From assembly GCA_022709925.1 (NCBI GenBank), contig JAKLHX010000080.1:1-5487 (forward strand): DNA of 5,487 bases. The letters run 5' to 3'. The notes beneath the pieces were generated by a model. It was given only the letters and a program-made list of their open reading frames with translations, had not been told where the DNA came from and made no database searches. The stretch comes from Candidatus Margulisiibacteriota bacterium (GTDB taxonomy: Bacteria; Margulisbacteria; WOR-1; JAKLHX01). Position numbers and translations under genes: made by a program. Shown here in pieces: positions 1 through 5,487 of this stretch. Each line of letters begins with the position of its first letter. The stretch's first letter is position 1.

Positions 1-267
1 GCTTTCAGGGATATAGCTCCGCAGGCCCCGTCCCACATAATCATAATTCCGAGGCAGCACATAGGCAGGATCGAGGAGGTTGTCGATTTTTCCGTATTTT
101 CCGACATTTTCAGGTCGGTGAACGCTATAATAAAGGGAGATGCCGGGCATACATATAAGAACGGCTTCAGGGTCGTTGCGAACTCGGGTATGTTCGGAGG
201 CCAGACGGTGGACCATCTGCATTTTCATCTTCTAGCGGGAAGGCAGATGCTTTGGCCGCCTGGATAA
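1..267 (+). CDS. hinT: HIT-family (HinT-like) purine nucleotide-binding protein, 3' part
   Basis: This is the C-terminal 88 residues of a histidine triad protein, open at the left edge in frame 1 and ending at TAA 265-267. HinT proteins are about 110-115 residues, so roughly 25 N-terminal residues are missing. The histidine triad is explicit: DHLHFHLL at visible residues 71-78, with His72, His74 and His76. It is followed by the family-typical tail GRQMLWPPG ending exactly at the stop. Upstream, FRDIAPQAPSHIIIIPRQHI (2-21) is the conserved strand with another family His (His12), and GGQTVDH (66-72) leads into the triad. Characterised HinT enzymes are cytoplasmic homodimers that hydrolyse adenosine phosphoramidates and acyl-adenylates; the same activity here is inferred from the intact motif. 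The gene lies 35 bases upstream of rpsU on the same strand, with no terminator-like hairpin between, so co-transcription is plausible. Family assignment is firm; the exact substrate is not. Confidence 0.93.
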   Translation, partial: AFRDIAPQAPSHIIIIPRQHIGRIEEVVDFSVFSDIFRSVNAIIKGDAGHTYKNGFRVVANSGMFGGQTVDHLHFHLLAGRQMLWPPG

Positions 268-286
268 TACTGTAAAAATGATGACG

Positions 287-296
287 AAAAGGAGGG
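287..296 (+). promoter_or_regulatory. Shine-Dalgarno for rpsU (TTG start)
   Basis: AAAAGGAGGG is an almost ideal anti-16S match. Its GGAGG core (291-295) ends seven bases before the TTG at 303. It decides the start: the two ATGs nearby (278 and 281) are out of frame with rpsU and lie upstream of or inside this site, and the reading frame then begins with the normal bS21 N-terminus. Confidence 0.85.
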
Positions 297-302
297 ATTT
301 TT

Positions 303-503
303 TTGACCAGGATAGAAGTTAGGAGAGATGAACCGATCGATAAAGCGCTAAGGAAATTCAAGAGCAAGATAAGAAAAGAAGGGCTTCTTGAAGAGATGAA
401 GAGAAGAGAATTCTACGAAAAGCCTTCTCAGAAGAGAAGAAGAGAGCTTGCACAAGCTATAAAACGAGAGAAAAGGCGCCAAAGAGAAGCAGATTTTCAA
501 TGA
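303..503 (+). CDS. rpsU: 30S ribosomal protein bS21
   Basis: The 66-residue, very basic protein is within the usual bS21 length (about 58-71). It shows the family layout: a short N-terminal strand (TRIEVRRDEPIDKALRKFK, 2-20), then KEGLLEEMKRREFYEKPSQK (25-44), then an Arg/Lys-rich helical tail. The IDKALRKFK, EGLLEEMKRR and YEKPS segments are the diagnostic ones. bS21 sits on the 30S platform near the 3' end of 16S rRNA and acts in translation initiation. The start is TTG, chosen because of the strong Shine-Dalgarno seven bases upstream and the match of residue 2 onward to the family. Twelve of 14 arginines use AGA or AGG, in keeping with the AGG/AGA-rich usage elsewhere in the window. The stop TGA overlaps the next gene's ATG in the four bases ATGA (500-503), so permease translation is probably coupled to bS21 synthesis. 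In many bacteria rpsU follows a HIT gene and precedes yqeY; here no yqeY follows. Confidence 0.95.
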   Translation: MTRIEVRRDEPIDKALRKFKSKIRKEGLLEEMKRREFYEKPSQKRRRELAQAIKREKRRQREADFQ

Positions 504-1573
504 AAATCCTTGACCGTTATCTGGTGAGAGAGCTCATTTCACCTTTTTTATTAGGGATTGCGGGATTTGTCTTGATAATGACCACGGACCTTTTGTTCAC
601 TTTTGTCGACATGATAATAAACAAAGGGATCCCGACCTGGGCCATAATAAGGCTGGTCATATACAAGCTGCCCGCAATCATGGTTTTGACCTTCCCCGTA
701 TCTTTCCTTTTTGCCGTTGCCATAGCTCTTGGCAGGATGTCGCGCGAGAATGAGATATCCGCCATGCGGACCTCAGGCATAAGTTTTTTAAGGATAAGCC
801 TTCCGATAATAGCCGTTTCAATAGCGGTAAGCATCATGGCCTTTTTCACGAACGAGTTCGTGGTACCTATGGCCAATAAGATATCTGACGGAATAATAAG
901 GCAGATAATATACAAACAGCCTGTCACGGACGTGAAAGAACAGGTGTTCTTCAAGGATTCATTTGAGAGGTATTATTACATACGCAAGGTCTCGTCAAAG
1001 AACTCAGTGCTTGAGAACGTGATGATCTACGAGCTTGGACAGGGGTCTTTCCCGAGGGTCATAATCGCCAAGAGGGCGGAGGCTGCCGCGGGGAAATGGC
1101 GGCTTTATGACGGCGTTGTGCAGAACTTTGACGATAACGGGCGCATGAAATACGAAGCGTCTTTTTCTTCTATGGATGTCCTTATTGAAGAGAACATCAT
1201 GAGGTTTTCCGAGCAGAAGACCCCTGATGAGATGAACAGCGGAGAACTTAAAGCTCTGATAGATTCTCTTGACAGGGGAGGGGTGAACACTTCAGCTCTT
1301 TCCACGGACCTTCTTATGAAATTTTCCATTCCGGCTACAACTATCGTATTCGCTTTGTTGGCCATACCGCTAAGCATACCGGCACAAAAAGCCGGAAAGT
1401 CCTGGGGGTTCCTTATCTCTGTCGTGATAGTGTTCTCTTTTTACGTATTTGCTTCCGTATCCAGGTCCATGGGGAGAGGGGCGATGGTCTCTCCTTTCAT
1501 TGCCGCGTGGTTCCCCCCTGTTTTTGTGTCTTTACTTGGTATAATTCTATTGTATAGAGAGGCAAAGCACTGA
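500..1573 (+). CDS. LptF/LptG (YjgP/YjgQ) family LPS export permease
   Basis: The 357-residue length and topology match LptF/LptG, the inner-membrane half of the LptB2FG ABC transporter that extracts LPS and passes it to LptC/LptA. Visible hydrophobic segments are about 13-38, 48-78, 97-117, 270-293, 302-322 and 330-352: three helices, a soluble stretch of about 150 residues (120-268, the periplasmic beta-jellyroll region), then three helices. The signature loop after the second helix, ALGRMSRENEISAMRTSGIS (76-95), is the coupling region that contacts LptB. Glu85 aligns with the Glu that contacts LptB in E. coli LptF/LptG. Other family marks are DRYLVREL (5-12), NEFVVPMANK (118-127) and IPATTIVFALLAIPLS (277-292). 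NKGIP (41-45) is more LptF-like than LptG-like, but I cannot decide between them. The ATG overlaps the rpsU stop, with no strong Shine-Dalgarno, implying translational coupling. Its own TGA shares one base with the next ATG (TGATG, 1571-1575). Only one permease gene is present, so its partner and LptB must be encoded elsewhere. Confidence 0.92.
   Translation: MKILDRYLVRELISPFLLGIAGFVLIMTTDLLFTFVDMIINKGIPTWAIIRLVIYKLPAIMVLTFPVSFLFAVAIALGRMSRENEISAMRTSGISFLRISLPIIAVSIAVSIMAFFTNEFVVPMANKISDGIIRQIIYKQPVTDVKEQVFFKDSFERYYYIRKVSSKNSVLENVMIYELGQGSFPRVIIAKRAEAAAGKWRLYDGVVQNFDDNGRMKYEASFSSMDVLIEENIMRFSEQKTPDEMNSGELKALIDSLDRGGVNTSALSTDLLMKFSIPATTIVFALLAIPLSIPAQKAGKSWGFLISVVIVFSFYVFASVSRSMGRGAMVSPFIAAWFPPVFVSLLGIILLYREAKH
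1537..1545 (+). promoter_or_regulatory. possible extended -10 element ahead of the TPR gene
   Basis: TGGTATAAT is a perfect TGnTATAAT extended -10 sequence inside the 3' end of the permease gene. It would place transcription start near 1552, about 20 bases before the TPR protein's ATG. No recognisable -35 lies 16-18 bases upstream. Plain TATAAT also occurs by chance at 126, 5263 and around 3818 in this ATA-rich coding sequence, so this is only a candidate internal promoter. Confidence 0.22.
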
Positions 1574-3951
1574 TGGCGTCAATGCTAGGACTGGAAGAAG
1601 CGAAAAAACAATTAAGGAGAAATCCTAAGGACCCGTTATTGAACCTGAACGTCGGGGCCTGTTATCTTGACAGCGGGAATTTTAAGGAGGCTCTCCGTTT
1701 TTTTCAGATATCCGCAACGGTTTCTCCGAGGATGATCCCCGATGTGGTGATCAGTTTTGAGAAGTATCTTTGCAGGGACATAAAGAACGTCCAGGCAAGG
1801 CTCGCTCTTGTCGATTTTTATCTTTCTCAAAACGACATAGATTCCGCCATATTGGAACTGGAAGACCTCGTAGAGATCGCTCCCGAGACCGCCAGGGTCT
1901 ACAACATGCTCGGAAGGATATACCTTAAGCTCGGCAGGATAGACGGTGCGATATCCCTTCTTGAAAAAGCGATGGAAGCCGGCAAGTTCGATGAGGGCCT
2001 TATGGATTCCCTGGCCGGAGCTTATATAGAAAAAGAAAGATATGCCGATGCGATACTCCTTTATGAAAAACTCATTTTGTCCGGCCCCTCCGCCAAAAGA
2101 TTTTTGCGGACCCTGATAGAGCTCTACATGCGCATGTCGAATTATGAGAGTGCGGCTCTTAAATGCGCCCAGATGCTTACCGATGACCCTGAGGTCGTAA
2201 GCGAAGCTACCGAAAAGCTCGAAGAGATCGCAAGGCTTACTCCTAACAGTCCCGTGGTACACGAACAGCTTTCTCAGGTTTATGCGAGGTCTCTAAAACC
2301 CGCCAAGGCGGTGATCGAGCTCAGCCGTGTTATCAAACTTGATCCTAAAAAGACGGAAGATGTGACATCCGCGCTCAGGCATATCCTCCAGACCTATCCG
2401 GATAATATCGATGCCATGTTCCTTCTCGCCCAATGTTTGACAAAGACCGGAGGATATTCGGAGGCCGTAGAACTTTTCAATAGTTTGGCGCAAATGGACC
2501 CGAGCATTTCGGAAAAATGCATCGAAGGCTACAAAAAGATAATATCGGCCTATCCCGAACAATCATTGGCGCACAAGAGCCTGGGGGATTCTTATTTTGA
2601 AAAAGGGTCGATGAAAGAGGCGATGTCCGAGTATATGGCGGTCTTGAGGCTGGACCCTTCGGAAAGTTCGAACATAGAAAAAAAATGCCGGGACATATTG
2701 AAAAGCAATCCGGGCATGATGGACGCTTGCCTTGTCATGGCGGAGTCGTTCCTGGGTGCAGGGGATAACAGAAAAGCTATAACCCTTGTCGAGGAATTGC
2801 TTCAGAAAGATAAGGACAATTTCGATGCTTACAGAATATTGGGGGACGCATATTCCAACATAGATGTCCTTAACAGGTCTAAAGAAGCCTTGAGGTCCGC
2901 TCTAAGATTGTCGCCATATGATCCGGTCCTTCAGAAAAAATACCAGGCCATCTGCGAAAAGGAGCTTGATAAGGAGATCTCTCTGCTGAAGAACAAGATC
3001 CAGCAGGACCCGTGGAGGATAGGGCTTAATCTGGACCTTGCAAGGCTTCTGTACAAGAGAGGCAGCCTGGACGCGGCAGTGAAAGCCCTGCAAAGCGCCC
3101 TTAGGGATTCTACAAGGGCCGTGCCTTCTCACAGGCTTATGGGCGTTATATTCAAGGAGCAGGGAAGGTTCGATCTTGCGAAAGCGCAATTCGAGAAAAT
3201 GCTTGAGTATAAATCCGATGATCCCGAGGCGGAAAGGATAGCAATGTCGCAGATAGGCAGCTGTCTTGAAGCCTTCGGAAGGACCTCTGAAGCCGTTTCC
3301 CTTTACGAAAAAGTGCTTTCCGAAGATATGGAGTTCGAAGGGCTGGCTTTCAGGGTTAAATATCTCAATAATACGAACCCTTCCTCGGTCAGGAATAAAT
3401 CTTTGGCTGCGGTCCTCGGAACTTCCGTAAAAGCTATCTGGGGCCGTGACGGAAGGCGCCACAGGACCACCGATGACGACCTTACGATGCTTTCATTCGG
3501 AGAAGGCCAGAACAACAGCGGATTTGAGAAATTCCTGGCTGAAAGGCTCAAAGAAGCCCAGGATGATTTTGTGCTTGCCGGACAACTCGACTCTCAACTG
3601 CTGTGCTCAACCAATAACCTCGGGGTGTCATATCTTAAGAACAGTGAGAATGAAAAAGCCCTGTCCTGTTTTTCAGGCCTTTTGATAGAAGATCCCGGCA
3701 ATCCCGTATTCCTGAACAATCTGGCTGCTGCTTATGCGGCGAAGAATGACCTTGAGAACGCCGAAAAGAAACTTCAGGCCGCTCTCAAGGCCGATAAGGA
3801 CCTTAACGCGGCTAATTATAATTATGCTCACCTATTGCTTGCAAAGGGCGATGTAAAGTCAGCCGTCCAATACTTTAAGAAGATAGGCCAGAACGACCCG
3901 CTGTATGAGATGGTTCAGCGCAAATTCTATTATTGGGATTTTAAAAAATAA
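1573..3951 (+). CDS. large TPR repeat protein, probable cytoplasmic scaffold
   Basis: The protein has 792 residues, no signal peptide and no membrane helix, and is almost wholly an alpha-solenoid. Reading in register: a 34-residue TPR (19-52), a 52-residue unit (53-104), three 34-residue TPRs (105-206), four 52-residue units (207-414), a TPR (415-448), a 14-residue spacer, another 52-residue unit (463-514), TPRs at 515-548 and 552-585, a non-TPR stretch (about 586-674, with a degenerate repeat after 641), and three final TPRs (675-708, 709-742, 743-776). Typical TPR marks are visible, such as LG..Y and A...F/L..A, with Pro at or near each repeat end (VSP, IAP, LDP, MDP, EDP, NDP). TPR arrays bind peptides or proteins; none has a catalytic role here. 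Its place between an LPS permease and a glycosyltransferase suggests a role in envelope polysaccharide assembly, but that is inference. The ATG at 1573 is preceded by AGAGAGG (1556-1562) and overlaps the permease stop. A second ATG nine bases on is too far from that site. I do not recognise a named family. Confidence 0.85.
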   Translation: MASMLGLEEAKKQLRRNPKDPLLNLNVGACYLDSGNFKEALRFFQISATVSPRMIPDVVISFEKYLCRDIKNVQARLALVDFYLSQNDIDSAILELEDLVEIAPETARVYNMLGRIYLKLGRIDGAISLLEKAMEAGKFDEGLMDSLAGAYIEKERYADAILLYEKLILSGPSAKRFLRTLIELYMRMSNYESAALKCAQMLTDDPEVVSEATEKLEEIARLTPNSPVVHEQLSQVYARSLKPAKAVIELSRVIKLDPKKTEDVTSALRHILQTYPDNIDAMFLLAQCLTKTGGYSEAVELFNSLAQMDPSISEKCIEGYKKIISAYPEQSLAHKSLGDSYFEKGSMKEAMSEYMAVLRLDPSESSNIEKKCRDILKSNPGMMDACLVMAESFLGAGDNRKAITLVEELLQKDKDNFDAYRILGDAYSNIDVLNRSKEALRSALRLSPYDPVLQKKYQAICEKELDKEISLLKNKIQQDPWRIGLNLDLARLLYKRGSLDAAVKALQSALRDSTRAVPSHRLMGVIFKEQGRFDLAKAQFEKMLEYKSDDPEAERIAMSQIGSCLEAFGRTSEAVSLYEKVLSEDMEFEGLAFRVKYLNNTNPSSVRNKSLAAVLGTSVKAIWGRDGRRHRTTDDDLTMLSFGEGQNNSGFEKFLAERLKEAQDDFVLAGQLDSQLLCSTNNLGVSYLKNSENEKALSCFSGLLIEDPGNPVFLNNLAAAYAAKNDLENAEKKLQAALKADKDLNAANYNYAHLLLAKGDVKSAVQYFKKIGQNDPLYEMVQRKFYYWDFKK
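2191..2814 (+). repeat. four tandem 52-codon protein repeats (18-residue helix + TPR)
   Basis: Residues 207-258, 259-310, 311-362 and 363-414 of the TPR protein are four consecutive units of exactly 52 residues. Each has an 18-residue helix followed by a 34-residue TPR. In the helix, position 10 is L/L/Y/C, position 11 is charged (E/R/K/R), position 13 is Ile in all four, position 14 is A/L/I/L and position 18 is Pro in all four. The TPR part ends LDP, MDP, LDP and KDK. Outlying copies are at residues 53-104 (bases 1729-1884) and 463-514 (bases 2959-3114). The DNA of the copies is not visibly alike, so this is an old protein-level duplication. Confidence 0.8.
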
Positions 3952-3954
3952 AAC

Positions 3955-3962
3955 GAAGGGAG
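3955..3962 (+). promoter_or_regulatory. Shine-Dalgarno for the glycosyltransferase
   Basis: GAAGGGAG lies six bases before the ATG at 3969, in the 17-base gap after the TPR gene stop. It gives this gene its own ribosome entry and fixes the start, which agrees with the family N-terminus MKIAMLVPYFFPHFGG. There is no room for a terminator in the gap. Confidence 0.75.
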
Positions 3963-3968
3963 CTTAAA

Positions 3969-5126
3969 ATGAAGATCGCCATGCTTGTCCCGTATTTTTT
4001 CCCGCATTTCGGAGGGACGGAGAAATATGTAAAGGACCTTTCCATGGAGCTCGTCTCAAGAGGTCATGATGTGACGATAATCTCTAACAATGTTCCCAAG
4101 GAAGCAGGGGCTCCCAGCGAAGAAGTAATGGATGGGATCAAGATCAAAAGGCTTAACGCGGTGAATTTTGTTTATCTTCCGGTATCTTTCGAGTTCAACC
4201 TTAAGATGCTCGATGGCTTCGACCTAGTGCATACTCATTGTCCGTCGTTCGGCTTTACCAGGGCCGTGAGGAACAGGCTTAAAGTTCCTCATGTGGTCAC
4301 ATATCACTGCGATACCACGATGTCGGAAAAGTTCCTGGGATTGAAAATGCCGAAGTTCGTGATAAGATCGGTAGAGTTCCTTACCAACCTTTATGCAAAG
4401 ATGATACTCCCGAAAGTGGACGCGATAATAACCACGACCGAAAGCTATGCGTCGACGTCTCCGGTCATGAAGAACTTCCCTCATCACGCGGTCCCGATAG
4501 GCATACATTATGAATTATTCGACGAGTCGAGAAAAAAACAGGGGATCACGGAGAACAGCAGGGACAAGAAAAAGGTCCTTTTCCTGGGAAGGCTGGCCGC
4601 TAACAAAGGCATAGATTATCTTGTTCATGCGATCCCTTTGGTAATAAAAGAGGTCCCTGACGCGAAATTCGTTATTTGCGGGGAAGGCGAAGAAAAGCCG
4701 CATGTCGAAGCTTACATAGATCAGGTTGGAGTGAGGAAGCATATAGAGTTCAGGGGAAAAGTTAACCTTGACCAGATGGTGGAACTGTATTCCACTTCGG
4801 CCATGTTCGTTTTTCCTTCGATAAACAGGCTTGAAGCGTTCGGTATCGTACAGCTGGAATCCATGGCGTGTTTCACTCCGGTCGTGGCGTCCAATATCCC
4901 CGGCGTGAACAATGTGATGGAACCCGGCGAAAGCGGCCTTTTGGTAGAGCCGAGAGATCCGGAGGCATTGGCTCAGGCGATAATAAAGATATTGAAAGAC
5001 CCTTCCCTTGCAGAAAGGATGGGCCGCCGCGGCAGGAAACTTGTTGAAGAAAAATACAATTGGAACGCTATAGGGGACAAGATAGAAGCGATCTATAAGG
5101 CCGTTAAAGAAAGGAAATCCTTATGA
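3969..5126 (+). CDS. GT4-family (GT-B fold) glycosyltransferase
   Basis: The 385-residue protein has the two-domain GT-B layout of family GT4 retaining glycosyltransferases. The N-terminal acceptor domain (about 1-180) begins MKIAMLVPYFFPHFGGTEKY, with the glycine-rich GGTE loop at 15-18 and the usual LSMELVSRGHDVTIIS helix-strand (24-39). DLVHTHCP (85-92) and TYHCD (111-115, with His113) match conserved acceptor-side positions. The C-terminal nucleotide-sugar domain (about 200-370) has LGRLAANKG (206-214, with Arg208 and Lys213 for the donor phosphates), ICGEGEE (236-242), FPS (282-284) and the EX7E motif as E289-AFGIVQL-E297. Such enzymes move a sugar from a nucleotide donor to a lipid-linked or LPS acceptor at the inner membrane's cytoplasmic face; the sugar cannot be read from sequence. 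There is no membrane helix, so association would be peripheral. The stop overlaps the epimerase start (ATGA), linking sugar transfer with sugar-nucleotide supply. Confidence 0.93.
   Translation: MKIAMLVPYFFPHFGGTEKYVKDLSMELVSRGHDVTIISNNVPKEAGAPSEEVMDGIKIKRLNAVNFVYLPVSFEFNLKMLDGFDLVHTHCPSFGFTRAVRNRLKVPHVVTYHCDTTMSEKFLGLKMPKFVIRSVEFLTNLYAKMILPKVDAIITTTESYASTSPVMKNFPHHAVPIGIHYELFDESRKKQGITENSRDKKKVLFLGRLAANKGIDYLVHAIPLVIKEVPDAKFVICGEGEEKPHVEAYIDQVGVRKHIEFRGKVNLDQMVELYSTSAMFVFPSINRLEAFGIVQLESMACFTPVVASNIPGVNNVMEPGESGLLVEPRDPEALAQAIIKILKDPSLAERMGRRGRKLVEEKYNWNAIGDKIEAIYKAVKERKSL
5109..5115 (+). promoter_or_regulatory. Shine-Dalgarno for the epimerase, inside the glycosyltransferase gene
   Basis: GAAAGGA lies seven bases before the ATG at 5123, within the last codons of the upstream gene. 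Together with the ATGA overlap (5123-5126) it supports coupled translation and this start, which leaves only six residues before the GGAGFIG dinucleotide-binding loop, as is normal for the family. Confidence 0.65.
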
Positions 5127-5487
5127 AGGTCCTGGTAACAGGAGGCGCCGGTTTCATAGGAGGTGCGACAGTTCGGGAGCTCTTAAAAGCCGGATACGAG
5201 GTCGTTATATTCGACAATCTTATCTGCGGGCACAAAGAGACCATTCCCGAAGGAGTGAGGCTTATAATCGGGGACCTGCGCAAAAAAGACGAAATAATGT
5301 CCGCCATGAAGAAAGAGAAATTCGATGCGGCGCTGCATTTCGCCGCTTTTACTATAGTCCCGGAGTCAATGGAAGACCCATCCAAATATTTTGAGAACAA
5401 TATACTTGCCAGTTTCAATTTGCTTGATGCGATGGCCGCGACCGGGGTCAAGAAGTTCGTTTTTTCATCATCAGCGGCGGTTTACGG
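5123..5487 (+). CDS. galE: GalE-like NAD-dependent nucleotide-sugar epimerase, 5' part
   Basis: The first 121 residues of an extended short-chain dehydrogenase/reductase are present; the gene runs off the right edge mid-codon. MKVLVTGGAGFIGG gives the Rossmann loop GxxGxxG at residues 7-13. VVIFDNL (27-33) has Asp31 at the end of the second strand, where the family binds the NAD adenosine ribose. GDLRKKD (50-56) is the next cofactor contact, HFAAFTIVPESMEDP (72-86) matches the family's HxAA..V..S..DP stretch, and FVFSSSAAVYG (112 onward) holds the active-site Ser117, equivalent to Ser124 of E. coli GalE. The catalytic YxxxK and the substrate-specificity region lie beyond the window, so UDP-glucose 4-epimerase is likely, but a related uronate or N-acetylhexosamine epimerase cannot be excluded. 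A full protein would be about 320-340 residues, so just over a third is visible. The residue after the loop is Gly14 where GalE commonly has Ser, a minor difference. Its position after a GT4 enzyme fits supply of a donor sugar for LPS or another surface glycan. Confidence 0.87.
   Translation, partial: MKVLVTGGAGFIGGATVRELLKAGYEVVIFDNLICGHKETIPEGVRLIIGDLRKKDEIMSAMKKEKFDAALHFAAFTIVPESMEDPSKYFENNILASFNLLDAMAATGVKKFVFSSSAAVY

Noticed and set aside
101..131. Possible sigma70 promoter (GACA at 103-106, TATAAT at 126-131)
   Set aside because: The -35 is only a partial match, the spacer is about 19 bases, and it lies deep in the HIT coding region, where GCTATAATA simply encodes Ala-Ile-Ile. Too weak to call.
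268..302. Terminator or promoter in the hinT-rpsU gap
   Set aside because: The T run at 298-304 has no GC-rich inverted repeat before it, and GATAAT at 263-268 has no -35 at a proper distance. The gap is accounted for by the ribosome-binding site.
376..389. Small inverted repeat AAGAA-GGGC-TTCTT in rpsU
   Set aside because: A five-pair, A/T-rich stem in a purine-rich coding region; too weak to be a regulatory hairpin and explained by the encoded Lys-Glu-Gly-Leu-Leu.
1636..2262. 208-codon open frame on the minus strand
   Set aside because: It lies wholly inside the TPR gene, whose frame shows clear repeats. Its product has no recognisable motif and no ribosome site fits. It reflects codon bias opening the antisense frame.
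2902..3462. 186-codon open frame on the minus strand
   Set aside because: Antisense to the TPR gene, with no domain signature and an irregular composition; a shadow frame.
3446..3685. 79-codon plus-strand frame
   Set aside because: Out-of-frame overlap inside the TPR gene, where the TPR frame continues through clean repeats on the right side. No motif and no ribosome site.
5104..5451. 115-codon minus-strand frame across the epimerase start
   Set aside because: Antisense to an unmistakable Rossmann-fold N-terminus on the plus strand; no motif of its own.

Overview
The window is a densely packed, single-strand (+) gene block from a bacterium with an LPS-type outer membrane. It reads: 3' end of a HinT-like HIT protein, then rpsU (ribosomal protein bS21), an LptF/LptG-family LPS-export permease, a 792-residue TPR protein, a GT4-family glycosyltransferase, and the 5' end of a GalE-like NAD-dependent sugar epimerase. 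No RNA gene, mobile element, CRISPR array or convincing terminator is visible. No gap between genes exceeds 35 bases.

Layout: the first 267 bases encode the HIT domain C-terminus. A 35-base gap holds a strong Shine-Dalgarno serving a TTG start for rpsU (303-503). rpsU overlaps the permease (500-1573) by ATGA. The permease stop overlaps the TPR protein start (1573-3951) by one base (TGATG). A 17-base gap with a Shine-Dalgarno leads to the glycosyltransferase (3969-5126), which overlaps the epimerase (5123 to the window end) by ATGA. The three overlaps and short gaps suggest one polycistronic unit.

Functionally, the left part (HinT, bS21) is housekeeping. The right part points to envelope polysaccharide work: moving LPS out of the inner membrane (LptF/G), adding sugars (GT4) and supplying or interconverting nucleotide sugars (epimerase). 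The TPR protein lies between export and synthesis and is probably a cytoplasmic scaffold, but its role is not visible from sequence.

Organism: the LptF/G homologue implies a diderm. Coding is rich in ATA (Ile) and AGG/AGA (Arg), with balanced base composition. This, with a hinT-rpsU linkage that leads into envelope genes, would suit an uncultivated lineage such as Margulisbacteria/Saganbacteria (WOR-1), Omnitrophota or Elusimicrobiota. That placement is a guess and needs a homology search.

The most distinctive feature is in the TPR protein. Its N-terminal half is built from ordinary 34-residue TPRs and a 52-residue super-repeat (an 18-residue extra helix plus a 34-residue TPR), with four such units directly in tandem and in exact register.
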